Positions 33,354-42,300 of a stretch of 64,000 nucleotides of DNA are shown one piece after another. The stretch is from Lachnospiraceae bacterium (GTDB lineage: Bacteria > Bacillota > Clostridia > Lachnospirales > Lachnospiraceae): positions 1 to 64,000 of the forward strand of contig JAAWRC010000006.1 in assembly GCA_022800815.1 (NCBI GenBank), written 5' to 3'. The position numbers were made by a program, and so were the translations under genes. The notes beneath the pieces were generated by a model. That model did no database searches, was not told the origin of the DNA, and saw only the letters and a list, made by a program, of their open reading frames with translations. Within the stretch, counting starts at the first letter, position 1. Each line of letters begins with the position of its first letter.

Positions 33354-34316
33354 ATGAGTGAAAAGGCAAGGAAGGGCTGCGAGATTCTGCTCCACACCTG
33401 CGGAGAGGTGAAAAAGGGAGAGCGGGTTCTCGTGATTACGGACAATACGAGCAGGGAGGTCGGCGAGGCCATGTACGCATGTGCGGCGGATTTTACGGAT
33501 GCCACGCTGGTCTGCATGCCGGACCGTTCCACCCACGGGGAAGCGCCCACGGATGCGATTGCGGCGGCCATGAAGGAGTCGGACGTGATGTTTTCGGCGA
33601 CCACCTTTTCCCTGTATAACAGTGCGGCCAGGATTGCCGCCTGCGAAGCGGGTTCCCGTTTCGTGAACATGGCGGATTATTCCATGGAGATGCTGGAGGA
33701 GGGATGCCTGTTCACGGACTGGGACGAGGTCCGCAGGATCGTGGACGACTTAAAGACGAGGATCGTGGGGAAGGAGCTCTCCATCACCACGCCTGCGGGA
33801 ACCGATTTTCGCACTTCGATCGAGGGGCGCCATGCGGACACCGGCTACGGGGTGTCCAGGGAGAGGGGGGAGGCCTCTTCCCCGCCGGATGCAGAGTGCG
33901 CCGTGGGGCCCGCCGACGACTCTGCGGAGGGAACCCTGGTGATCGACGGAAGCATTCCCCTGCCGGGGCTGGGGGTTCTTGAATGCCCCATCACCCTCAA
34001 GGTGGAAAAAGGATACATCACCTCCATCGAGGGCGGAAAGGAGGCGGACGTTCTCAGGGAGACCCTGGCGGCCTTTGATGACAAACGGGTATATCTGGCG
34101 GCGGAGGTGGGCTTCGGCTTAAATCCGGCCGGGAAATTGAGCGGGCGCATGCTGGAGGACGAGGGCGTTTTGGGAACCATGCACATCGGCATCGGAAACA
34201 ATCTGTCCTACGGCGGAAGCTGCGACACGCCGGTGCACATCGACCTGATCATGAAATGCCCCACCTGCATTGTGGACGGAACCTGCGTGATGAAGGACGG
34301 AAAGTTGGTTAAATAA
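33354..34316 (+). CDS. M29-type aminopeptidase-like protein
   Basis: The 320 residues resemble the C-terminal part of thermophilic M29 aminopeptidases and their relatives. Visible features: CGEVKKGERVLVITDNTSREVGEAM at the N-terminus, the LSITTPAGTDFRTSIEGR strand pair, EVGFGLNPAGKLSG (Glu and Asn), TMHIGIGNN and PVHIDLI (His and Asp metal-ligand candidates). M29 enzymes remove N-terminal residues from short peptides using two metal ions; a related branch includes NicX-type dioxygenases, so the reaction is not certain. Its regulatory element links it to the importer. Strong AGGAGGAAATT ribosome-binding site. Confidence 0.82.
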   Translation: MSEKARKGCEILLHTCGEVKKGERVLVITDNTSREVGEAMYACAADFTDATLVCMPDRSTHGEAPTDAIAAAMKESDVMFSATTFSLYNSAARIAACEAGSRFVNMADYSMEMLEEGCLFTDWDEVRRIVDDLKTRIVGKELSITTPAGTDFRTSIEGRHADTGYGVSRERGEASSPPDAECAVGPADDSAEGTLVIDGSIPLPGLGVLECPITLKVEKGYITSIEGGKEADVLRETLAAFDDKRVYLAAEVGFGLNPAGKLSGRMLEDEGVLGTMHIGIGNNLSYGGSCDTPVHIDLIMKCPTCIVDGTCVMKDGKLVK

Positions 34317-34335
34317 TTTATTTTTGGAAAAGGTA

Positions 34336-34364
34336 TTGACAAAAGGGGGAATTTGAGATACAAG
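34336..34364 (+). promoter_or_regulatory. Promoter of the YitT-family gene
   Basis: TTGACA, a 17-nt spacer and TACAAG, 43 nt upstream of the chosen start codon. Confidence 0.5.
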
Positions 34365-34407
34365 AGAGAGGTTGTTATTGATCTTTGATGGTGATGAGGA
34401 AAAAGTC

Positions 34408-35298
34408 ATGGAACAGATGGAACGGTATATACAGAAGAGAAAGTGGACCAAGTATGTGCTCTGCGTGGTGGGGGCTTTTATTTACTCGGTCGGAATGAAC
34501 ACCTTCGTGGCCTCCATGGGCTTTTATGCCAGCGGAGTGATGGGAGTCTGCCAGATCATCCAGAGCGTCCTGGTGCAAAAGTTTCATGTGAATCTGGGGG
34601 GCTTTAACTTAAGTGCGGTGCTGTATTCCCTTCTGAACGTGCCGCTCTTCGTCATGGCCATGCGGAGCATCGGGAAGCGGTTTCTGATCAAGACGGGGAT
34701 CAACGTGATTTTTGTGACCTTTTTCCTGAGCATTGTCCCGGTGCCGAAGGTGCCGGTCATTGAGGAACCGCTCACCTGCGCCCTGATCGGCGGTATTGTC
34801 TGTGGGGCCGGCTCCGGGATCACCCTGCAGGCCGGGGGCAGCGGCGGCGGCCTGGACATTTTAGGAGTCTATCTGGCAAAGAAAGGGAAGAGCATCAGTG
34901 TCGGGAAGCTCTCTCTTCTCATCAACGGCATCATTTACGGGATCTGCATCCTGCTGTTTGACGTGTCCGTGGCCATCTACTGCATTATCTATGCGGTGTT
35001 CTTGTCCTTCGTGGTGGACAAGGCCTACAGCCAGAGCATCAACGTGCAGGTCATGATCTTCACGAGGAACAGCGGGAACGCCATCCGGGAGATGATCATC
35101 CGGGAGTTCAACCGCAGCGCCACCCTCTGGAAGGGGGTGGGCGGCTACACGGAGAAGGACACGGTGATCGTCTATTCCGTGCTTTCCAAATATGAGGCGG
35201 CGATCCTCAGGCGGATGGTGAGGGAGACGGACCCTCATGCGTTCCTGGTGCTGAACGAGGGCTGCCAGATTTCGGGAAATTTCCCGAAGCATTTGTAA
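34408..35298 (+). CDS. YitT-family membrane protein
   Basis: The start at 34408 (MEQMERYIQKRKW, site GAGGAAAAAG) gives 296 residues; the track start adds twelve with no support. Five to six membrane helices fill residues 18-205, including GGIVCGAGSGITLQAGGSGGGLDI, the family signature. The C-terminal soluble DUF2179 domain (about 215-285) ends with TDPHAFLVLNEGCQISGNF. The family is widespread in Firmicutes with no firm function; a transport or signalling role is often proposed. It has its own promoter and terminator. Confidence 0.9.
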   Translation: MEQMERYIQKRKWTKYVLCVVGAFIYSVGMNTFVASMGFYASGVMGVCQIIQSVLVQKFHVNLGGFNLSAVLYSLLNVPLFVMAMRSIGKRFLIKTGINVIFVTFFLSIVPVPKVPVIEEPLTCALIGGIVCGAGSGITLQAGGSGGGLDILGVYLAKKGKSISVGKLSLLINGIIYGICILLFDVSVAIYCIIYAVFLSFVVDKAYSQSINVQVMIFTRNSGNAIREMIIREFNRSATLWKGVGGYTEKDTVIVYSVLSKYEAAILRRMVRETDPHAFLVLNEGCQISGNFPKHL

Positions 35299-35305
35299 AA
35301 GACGG

Positions 35306-35339
35306 GAAAAGAGGGGGATCCGCCGTGATCCCTTTTTTT
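35306..35339 (+). terminator. Terminator after the YitT gene
   Basis: GGGATC, loop CGCCGT, GATCCC, followed by seven T's and preceded by an A-rich stretch. Confidence 0.8.
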
Positions 35340-35376
35340 ACACTGTTTTTCTTTGATTTTTTTCTGCCGGGAATGG

Positions 35377-35404
35377 TTGTATTTTCCTGATTCTATGATA
35401 TAGT
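35377..35404 (+). promoter_or_regulatory. Promoter of the hemerythrin-receiver gene
   Basis: TTGTAT, a 16-nt spacer and TATAGT with an extended TGA before it, 52 nt upstream of the start codon. Confidence 0.5.
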
Positions 35405-35456
35405 AATTATAATCGGGCGGTGGGAACGTCCAAAAAATGGAACTAAGGAGATTGAC

Positions 35457-36815
35457 ATGGATAATCAACTGGAGTGGAAGGAAGAATTTGATATTGGTGT
35501 AAAGATCATTGACGAGGAACACCGGAGGCTTTTTCAGATTATCAACAGGCTTTTTGCTCTCGGGGAAGAGGAAAGGAAGAGTAAGAAGGCATGCCAGGAA
35601 GGGATCAAGTATTTTAAAGAGCATGCGATGCAGCATTTTGCGGACGAAGAGAAGTATATGGAGCTGATCGCTTATGAAGATCTGGAGATGCACCGGCGCA
35701 TACACAGGGGGTTCCGGGAAAACACGCTTCCGGCCCTGGAGCAGGAGCTGGCCCGGGAGGGCTATTCCTCTGATGCGGTCAATCATTTCCTGGGAGTCTG
35801 CGCCGGGTGGATGATCGGACATACCCTGACGGAGGATCAGGCCATAGGAGGGAAGAGGGAAGGCAAATGGACGGAGCTTCTGCCGGAGACGGAACTCTCG
35901 GACCTCAAGCGGGTCATCAGCAGGATGCTCTACGACATGTTCCAGTTAAAGGCGCAGGTGATCAGCGATGCCTACGGCGGGGAGCGGTTTGGAAAAGGAG
36001 TGTATTACCGGCTGGTCTATGGCAGGGAGGCGGATGACAAGAAGTGGGAGATCCTCCTGGCTTTCGAGGAAAAGCTTCTGGTCAGCACGGTCGGAAAGAT
36101 CATGGGTGTCCATTCAGACAAGTTGGATGTGATGCTGCTCAATGCGGTCCGCTATACGGCGAGCCAGTTTGTATGGCGCGTCATGTGCCATTTCCCTTCT
36201 GCGGAGTCTTATGAGCTGGTGGAGGAAAACCTTTTGACTTATGACCAGTTTGAGGATTTATTTGAGGACAAGAAGCCGCAGGTGGGCCTCTTGTTCGATA
36301 CAAGTGCGGGATATTTCGCTTATTCCATTTTTGCGCCCCATCTCCTCCAGAGCGGCATCGGGACGCCCCTGGTGGCGGACAACGTCATGCAGGAGGTCGG
36401 AAGATATATCCGGGAGCGGGAGAAGGAGCCGATGTCGAAGATCCTCGTGGTCGACGATTCCATGACGATCCGGATGGGGATGCGCAGGCTCCTCGCCGGG
36501 AAGTACGAGGTCTCGGAGGTGGATTCCGGCGCCGCCGCGATCCGGGCGATCACCCTGGACCGGCCGGATCTGATCCTTTTGGACTATGAAATGCCGGTCT
36601 GTGACGGAAGCCATGTGTTTGAGATGATTCGCTCCGAGAAGGAGTTTGAGGACATCCCGGTGATCTTCCTGACCAGCAGGGACGATCCGGAGAGCGTGAA
36701 AAAGGTATTGTCCTTAAAGCCGGAAGGCTATCTGTTAAAATATTTAAAGCCTGCGGACATCAAGTGCAGGATTGACGAGTTCTTTTTGAAGCTCAGAAGG
36801 CAGCGGGGAGAGTAA
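35457..36815 (+). CDS. Bacteriohemerythrin-unknown domain-receiver protein
   Basis: The 452 residues split into three parts. Residues 1-130 are a bacteriohemerythrin with all seven iron ligands in place: His22, His60, Glu64, His79, His83, His122 and Asp127. Residues 150-320 form a domain shared with the two hemerythrin proteins at 44.1-46.0 kb (TELSDLKRVISRMLYDMFQ... to GLLFDTSAGYFAY). I cannot assign it; a distant CheX/CheC-like fold is possible. Residues 328-450 are a receiver with VVDDSMTIR and Asp376 in LLDYEMPVCDG. It probably joins oxygen, redox or iron sensing to phosphorelay signalling. No kinase gene is adjacent. Start set by AAGGAG. Confidence 0.88.
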   Translation: MDNQLEWKEEFDIGVKIIDEEHRRLFQIINRLFALGEEERKSKKACQEGIKYFKEHAMQHFADEEKYMELIAYEDLEMHRRIHRGFRENTLPALEQELAREGYSSDAVNHFLGVCAGWMIGHTLTEDQAIGGKREGKWTELLPETELSDLKRVISRMLYDMFQLKAQVISDAYGGERFGKGVYYRLVYGREADDKKWEILLAFEEKLLVSTVGKIMGVHSDKLDVMLLNAVRYTASQFVWRVMCHFPSAESYELVEENLLTYDQFEDLFEDKKPQVGLLFDTSAGYFAYSIFAPHLLQSGIGTPLVADNVMQEVGRYIREREKEPMSKILVVDDSMTIRMGMRRLLAGKYEVSEVDSGAAAIRAITLDRPDLILLDYEMPVCDGSHVFEMIRSEKEFEDIPVIFLTSRDDPESVKKVLSLKPEGYLLKYLKPADIKCRIDEFFLKLRRQRGE

Positions 36816-36842
36816 GGAGATTTCGGCTGTCAGGTACATAGG

Positions 36843-36890
36843 GGGACGGGACGGACTGCGGCGGAGGCCGCAGACGGCCCCGTCCCTTTT
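36843..36890 (+). terminator. GC-rich terminator after the hemerythrin-receiver gene
   Basis: Arms of 20 bases (36843-36862 and 36867-36886) with a few mismatches around a four-base loop, followed by TTTT. Another 140 bases without recognisable features lie between this and the dhaK promoter. Confidence 0.8.
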
Positions 36891-37030
36891 GCCCCTTTTC
36901 TTCGGGCGTTTCAACACCGTGGGGGCGGGGCGGGAAACGCATGCGGGCATGCGGGAGAGAAATCGGAATGAACATGGGCGGAAAAATCAGAAAAATATAT
37001 GAAAAATTATACAAAATATGAAAAAAGACA

Positions 37031-37058
37031 TTGCGGACTCCGGGCGATGTGCTATAAT
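37031..37058 (+). promoter_or_regulatory. dhaK: Promoter of the dhaK leader
   Basis: TTGCGG, a 16-nt spacer and a perfect TATAAT. The start near 37065 places the whole 52-bp repeat array in the untranslated leader. Confidence 0.6.
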
Positions 37059-37094
37059 ATGACTAGTGGTGCATGATAATGATGCAGATGGGAA

Positions 37095-37262
37095 CCATGG
37101 GCAAAACTGAGGAAGCGCCCTGCGGGCATACCTCTATGCCCCAAAACCGTGGGCAAAACTGAGGAAGCGCCCTGCGGGCATACCTGTATGCCCCAAAACC
37201 GTGGGCAAAACTGAGGAAACGCCCTGCGGGCATACCTGTATGCTTGGGAAACATAGGCAAAT
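37095..37262 (+). repeat. 52-bp tandem repeat, three copies plus a partial fourth, in the dhaK leader
   Basis: The unit starts near GTGGGCAAAACTGAGGAA and repeats with an exact 52-base period (TGGGC at 37098, 37150, 37202), with one or two substitutions per copy and a degenerate fourth start (TAGGCAAAT). Each copy contains two short inverted repeats, GCCCTGCGGGC and GCATACCTGTATGC, so the RNA would show a row of identical hairpins. There are no variable spacers. Confidence 0.9.
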
Positions 37263-37284
37263 ATAATGAAAGGAAAGCAAAACT

Positions 37285-38283
37285 ATGAAGAAGATCATCA
37301 ACAAACCGGAAAATGTGGTGGAGGAGATGCTGCACGGACTGGCCATGGCCAATCCGGCGGTCATTCACAGCGAGGGACTGGGGGTCATTTCTCGGAAAGA
37401 GAAGAGCAAGAAGGTCGGCATCGTGTCCGGAGGCGGAAGCGGCCATGAGCCTGCCCATGCAGGATACGTGGGGAAGGGTATGCTGGATGCGGCGGTGGCC
37501 GGAAACGTGTTTTCCTCTCCCGATCCGGAGCGGATTCAGGAGGGCATCAACCAGGCCAACGGCGGCGAGGGCGTGCTTCTCGTCATCAAGAATTATTCCG
37601 GCGACTATATGAACTTTACCATGGCGGCGGACATGGCCGAGATGGATGACATCGAGGTGGATTACGTGATCGTGAAGGACGACGTGGCCGTGGAGGACAG
37701 CACCTATTCCACCGGCCGCAGGGGCATTGCCGGCACGGTATTCGTCCACAAGATTGCGGGTGCCAAGGCGGAGGCCGGGGCTTCTCTTGCCGAGGTGAAG
37801 GCGGCGGCCGAGAAGGCCATCAAGAATCTGAGAAGCATGGGCATGTCCATGAGCGCCTGCACCATTCCTGCGGTGGGAAAGCCCGGATTCCTTCTGGAAG
37901 AGAATGAGATCGAGATCGGCATGGGCATCCACGGCGAGCCCGGCATCAGCAAGTCGGAGATCAAAGAGTCCAAGGAGATTGCGAAGATTCTGTTGGACAA
38001 GATCCTGGAGGACTACAAGGCTTCCGGCATCGAGACGGAGGGCGGCGAGTTTGCCCTGATGGTAAACGGATTGGGAGCCACTCCCCTGATGGAGCTTTAC
38101 ATCCTCAACGGCGACGTGCAGGCTTACCTGGCGGAAAAAGGCGTCAAGATCTATAAGACCTTCGTGGGCAATTACATGACAGCCCTGGAGATGGCCGGAT
38201 GCTCTCTGACCCTGATGAAGCTGGACGACGAGCTGAAGGAGCTTCTGGACGCTCCCAGCGAGGCGCCTGCGTTCCGGGTCTGA
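37285..38283 (+). CDS. dhaK: Dihydroxyacetone kinase, DhaK subunit
   Basis: The 332 residues match DhaK: GIVSGGGSGHEPAHAGYVGKGMLDAAV near 45-70 and the substrate-binding His216 in GMGIHGEPG. DhaK binds dihydroxyacetone covalently through this His, and DhaL brings the phosphorylated nucleotide. The pair makes dihydroxyacetone phosphate. The start follows AAAGGA at the end of the repeat leader. The DhaM phosphotransferase partner is not in the window. Confidence 0.93.
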   Translation: MKKIINKPENVVEEMLHGLAMANPAVIHSEGLGVISRKEKSKKVGIVSGGGSGHEPAHAGYVGKGMLDAAVAGNVFSSPDPERIQEGINQANGGEGVLLVIKNYSGDYMNFTMAADMAEMDDIEVDYVIVKDDVAVEDSTYSTGRRGIAGTVFVHKIAGAKAEAGASLAEVKAAAEKAIKNLRSMGMSMSACTIPAVGKPGFLLEENEIEIGMGIHGEPGISKSEIKESKEIAKILLDKILEDYKASGIETEGGEFALMVNGLGATPLMELYILNGDVQAYLAEKGVKIYKTFVGNYMTALEMAGCSLTLMKLDDELKELLDAPSEAPAFRV

Positions 38284-38310
38284 TTCGGCGGACCACACAC
38301 ATTTCATATA

Positions 38311-38414
38311 AGGTAATTGCGAAACACAAAAATATGACAGGGATTCTGACGATTGCTTCCAGGAAAAGCCCTCGTCGGAATCCGCTCTACAATTTTGAAT
38401 TTCGCAATTGCCTG
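38311..38414 (+). repeat. Intergenic inverted-repeat element (copy B, 104 bp)
   Basis: The left end AGGTAATTGCGAAAC (38311-38325) is the inverted complement, with few mismatches, of the right end ATTTCGCAATTGCCTG (38399-38414). The first 45 bases after the left end align with copy A. It lies between dhaK and dhaL and contains no gene. Confidence 0.7.
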
Positions 38415-38445
38415 ACATATTTCATGAAGAAAGGAATAAATCATT

Positions 38446-39090
38446 ATGGGATTTCAGTTGACAAGCAAAGATTATGTGGAATACATTAAGCTGGCCTATC
38501 AGAAAATCCATGCCAGCGGAGACTATATCACGGAATTGGACGCAGCCACCGGCGACGGCGACCACTGGGCCAACATCGACAGCGGCTTCGGAAAGCTCAA
38601 CGAACTCTCGGATTCCTTGGCCCAGATGACCCTGTTCGAGCAGTTCAAGCAGATCGGGAAGACCATGATGTCCGTGATCGGCGGTTCCTCCGGCGTCCTT
38701 TACGGCAGTGCCTACCTGGCGGCGGCCAAGACCCTCAAGGACAAGGAGACCATCGGCAACGAGGAGCTCTGCGGCGTTCTTTCGGCCATGCTGGATGCAA
38801 TCATGTCCAGAGGAAACGCCCAGCCTGGATGGAAGACCATGATTGACAGCCTCCACCCGGCGGTGGAGTGCTACAAGGCCTGCCTGGCGGAGGGGACTTC
38901 CGAGGAGGAGACCCTTAAGAAGGTGAAGCAGGCGGCCCTGGATGGTGCGGAGAGCACCAAGGGCATGGAGGCGGTGAGGGGCCGCGCCACCTATCAGGCG
39001 GACAAGGGTGTGGGGCATCTGGATCCCGGTGCGGTCACCATGTCCTATCAGATCGAGATCCTGACGGATTATGCCCTTTCCAGGCTGTAA
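38446..39090 (+). CDS. dhaL: Dihydroxyacetone kinase, DhaL subunit
   Basis: The 214 residues form the all-alpha DhaL fold. The Mg-ATP/ADP binding motif reads TGDGDHWANIDSGF near 35-48, where most DhaL proteins have GDGDHG. SVIGGSSGVLYGSAYLAAA near 75 and a C-terminal GVGHLDPGAVTMSY (usually SxGxxDPGA) are typical. It holds the nucleotide cofactor for DhaK. The HW variant may mark a subfamily with another phosphoryl donor or substrate. No second kinase subunit is nearby. Confidence 0.9.
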   Translation: MGFQLTSKDYVEYIKLAYQKIHASGDYITELDAATGDGDHWANIDSGFGKLNELSDSLAQMTLFEQFKQIGKTMMSVIGGSSGVLYGSAYLAAAKTLKDKETIGNEELCGVLSAMLDAIMSRGNAQPGWKTMIDSLHPAVECYKACLAEGTSEEETLKKVKQAALDGAESTKGMEAVRGRATYQADKGVGHLDPGAVTMSYQIEILTDYALSRL

Positions 39091-39134
39091 AACCTGCGGA
39101 AACCGACAGGAAGAAGTGACAAAGGCGTGTGTAT

Positions 39135-39182
39135 AAGAGGACCGTCCGTCGATTCGGGGAATCGACGGACGGTCCTCTTTGG
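39135..39182 (+). terminator. Strong terminator after dhaL
   Basis: A perfect 21-bp stem with a GGG loop (39135-39179) ending in CTCTTT. A- and T-runs at the ends allow activity in both directions. Confidence 0.85.
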
Positions 39183-39226
39183 CCGGTTTTCTTTGTGTAA
39201 AGCTTTTCCTGACCTCCATTTTTTCC

Positions 39227-39255
39227 TTGCACCTGCTGTCGGTTTTTTGTATAAT
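39227..39255 (+). promoter_or_regulatory. carB: Promoter of carB
   Basis: TTGCAC, a 17-nt spacer and a perfect TATAAT, with a leader of about 45 nt. Confidence 0.75.
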
Positions 39256-39307
39256 GAGAGGGACAAAAACTCAATAAGACGACGACAGGAAAAACAGGGG
39301 GAAAGCT

Positions 39308-42300
39308 ATGTCTCAGAGAAAAGATATCCACAAAGTATTGATCATCGGTTCCGGCCCCATCATCATCGGTCAGGCCTGTGAATTTGACTATTCGGGCACG
39401 CAGGCCTGCAAGGCGCTTCGGAAGCTGGGCTATGAGATCGTGCTGGTGAATTCCAATCCGGCCACGATCATGACGGACCCGGAGATTGCGGATGTCACAT
39501 ATATCGAGCCGCTGAACGTGGAGCGGCTGGAGCAGATCATTGCGAAGGAGAGGCCGGATGCGCTGCTGCCCAACCTGGGCGGACAGTCGGGCCTTAATCT
39601 TTGCTCGGAGCTCTTTAAGGCGGGCGTTCTGGACCGGTACAACGTGAAGGTGATCGGCGTCCAGGTGGATGCCATCGAGCGGGGCGAGGACCGGATCGAA
39701 TTTAAGCACGCCATGGAGAAGCTGGGCATCGAGATGGCGAGGAGCGAGGTGGCCTACTCGGTGGACGAGGCCCTGGCCATTGCCGACAAGCTGGGCTATC
39801 CCGTGGTACTCCGTCCGGCCTACACCATGGGCGGCGCCGGAGGCGGCCTGGTCTACAACGTGGAGGAGTTAAAGACAGTCTGCGCCAGGGGACTCCAGGC
39901 CAGCCTGGTGGGACAGGTCCTGGTGGAAGAATCCGTCATGGGCTGGGAGGAACTGGAGCTGGAGGTGGTCCGGGATGCGGATAACAATATGATCACCGTC
40001 TGCTTCATCGAGAATATCGATCCCATGGGTGTCCACACGGGAGATTCCTTCTGCGCCGCCCCCATGCTGACCATTTCAGAGGAGGTGCAAAAGCGCCTCC
40101 AGGAGAAATCCTATCGGATCGTGGAGTCCATCGAAGTCATCGGCGGGACCAACGTCCAGTGGGCCCATGACCCGAAGACGGACCGGGACATCATCATTGA
40201 GATCAACCCCAGGACCTCCCGCTCTTCGGCGCTGGCTTCCAAGGCCACCGGCTTCCCCATCGCCTTCGTGTCGGCCATGCTGGCGGCGGGTCTGACCCTT
40301 GCAGACATTCCCTGCGGTAAGTACGGGACTCTGGACAAATACGTACCGGGCGGGGACTACATCGTGCTCAAGTTCGCCCGCTGGGCTTTTGAGAAATTCA
40401 AGGGCGTGGAGGATAAGCTTGGTACGCAGATGCGGGCCGTGGGCGAGGTCATGAGCATCGGGAAAACTTATAAAGAAGCTTTCCAGAAGGCCATCCGCAG
40501 TTTGGAGACGGGTCGGTACGGGCTGGGCCACTGCAGGGATTTTGACAAGAGGACGAAGGACGAGCTTTTGCGGCTTCTTGCGACGCCCTCCAGCGAGCGG
40601 TATTTCGCCATGTACGAGGCGCTACGAAAAGGGGCTGCGGTCGAGGAACTCCATGAGATCACGAAGGTGAAGCGTTATTTCATCGAGCAGATGAAGGAGC
40701 TGGTGGAGGAAGAGGAGGCGCTTCTTGATTTTAAGGGAGGCCTGCCCTCGGACGAGGCGCTGATCCGGGCGAAGAAGGACGGATTTTCCGACAAGTATCT
40801 GAGCCAGATCCTTGGCGTGTCGGAGGCGGATGTCAGGGAGCGGCGGATTTTTCTGGGAGTGGAAGAAAACTGGGAGGGCGTCCATGTGAGCGGCACCGAG
40901 GACAGCGCTTACTACTATTCCACCTACAACGGCGAGGACAAAAATCCCATTCGTAGCGACCGGCCCAAGGTCATGATCCTGGGAGGTGGTCCCAATCGGA
41001 TCGGACAGGGCATCGAGTTTGACTACTGCTGTGTCCATGCGTCCCTGGCCCTTAAGAAGTTGGGCTTTGAGACCATCATTGTCAACTGCAATCCGGAGAC
41101 GGTTTCCACGGACTACGATACCTCCGACAAGCTGTATTTTGAGCCGCTGACCCTGGAGGACGTGCTGAGTATTTATAAGAAGGAACGGCCGGTGGGCGTC
41201 ATCGCCCAGTTCGGTGGACAGACGCCCCTCAACCTGGCGGCGGATCTGGAGAAGAACGGCGTGAAGATCCTGGGGACGGCCCCGGCGGTCATCGACCTGG
41301 CCGAGGACCGGGATCAGTTCCGGGCCATGATGGACAAGTTGGAGATCCCCATGCCGGAGGCGGGCATGGCGGTTAACGTGGAGGAGGCCCTGGAGATCGC
41401 GGACCGGATCGGCTATCCGGTGATGGTGCGCCCCTCCTACGTGCTGGGCGGCCGTGGCATGGAGGTGGTCTACGATGCGGAGAGCATGACGGGCTATATG
41501 GAGGCGGCCGTGGGCGTGACGCCGGATCGTCCCATCCTCATCGACCGGTTCCTGGTCCACGCCACCGAGTGCGAGGCGGATGCCATCAGCGACGGCACCC
41601 ACGCCTTCGTGCCGGCGGTCATGGAGCACATCGAGCTGGCCGGCGTCCACTCCGGCGATTCGGCCTGCATCATTCCCTCCAGGCATCTGTCGGAGGAGAA
41701 TGTGAAGACTATCAAAGAATATACGAGGAAGATTGCGGAGGAGATGCATGTCCGGGGCCTGATGAACATGCAGTACGCCATTGAGAACGGTAAGGTCTAC
41801 GTGCTGGAGGCCAATCCCAGGGCCTCCCGGACGGTGCCCCTGGTGTCCAAGGTCTGCAACATCCGCATGGTGCCTCTGGCCATCGACATCGTGACCGGGG
41901 AGCTGACCGGCAGACCTTCGCCGGTGCCCGCCCTTAAGGAGCAGGAGATCCCCTATTATGGGGTGAAGGAGGCCGTGTTCCCCTTCAACATGTTCCAGGA
42001 GGTGGATCCGGTCCTGGGGCCGGAGATGCGCTCCACCGGCGAGGTCCTGGGGCTTTCCGAGTCCTGGGGCGAGGCCTTCTACAAGACCCAGGAGGCGTCC
42101 CAGACCAGGCTTCCCCTGGAGGGGACCGTCTTAATCAGCGTCAGCGACAAGGACAAGCCGGAGGCCGTGGAGGTGGCGAAGGAATTTGCCGCCGTCGGCT
42201 TCAAGATCATCGCCTCCAGGAATACCTGCAAGCTTCTCAGGGAAAACGGGCTGGAGGCGGAGATGATCAACAAGCTGCAGGAGGGCCGTCCCAACATGTA

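Noticed and set aside
37095-37262. CRISPR array
   Set aside because: The 52-bp units follow one another without unique spacers and no cas genes are present.
40622-41749. Minus-strand frame of 375 codons opposite carB
   Set aside because: Antisense to the conserved second ATP-grasp half of CarB; composition typical of a shadow.
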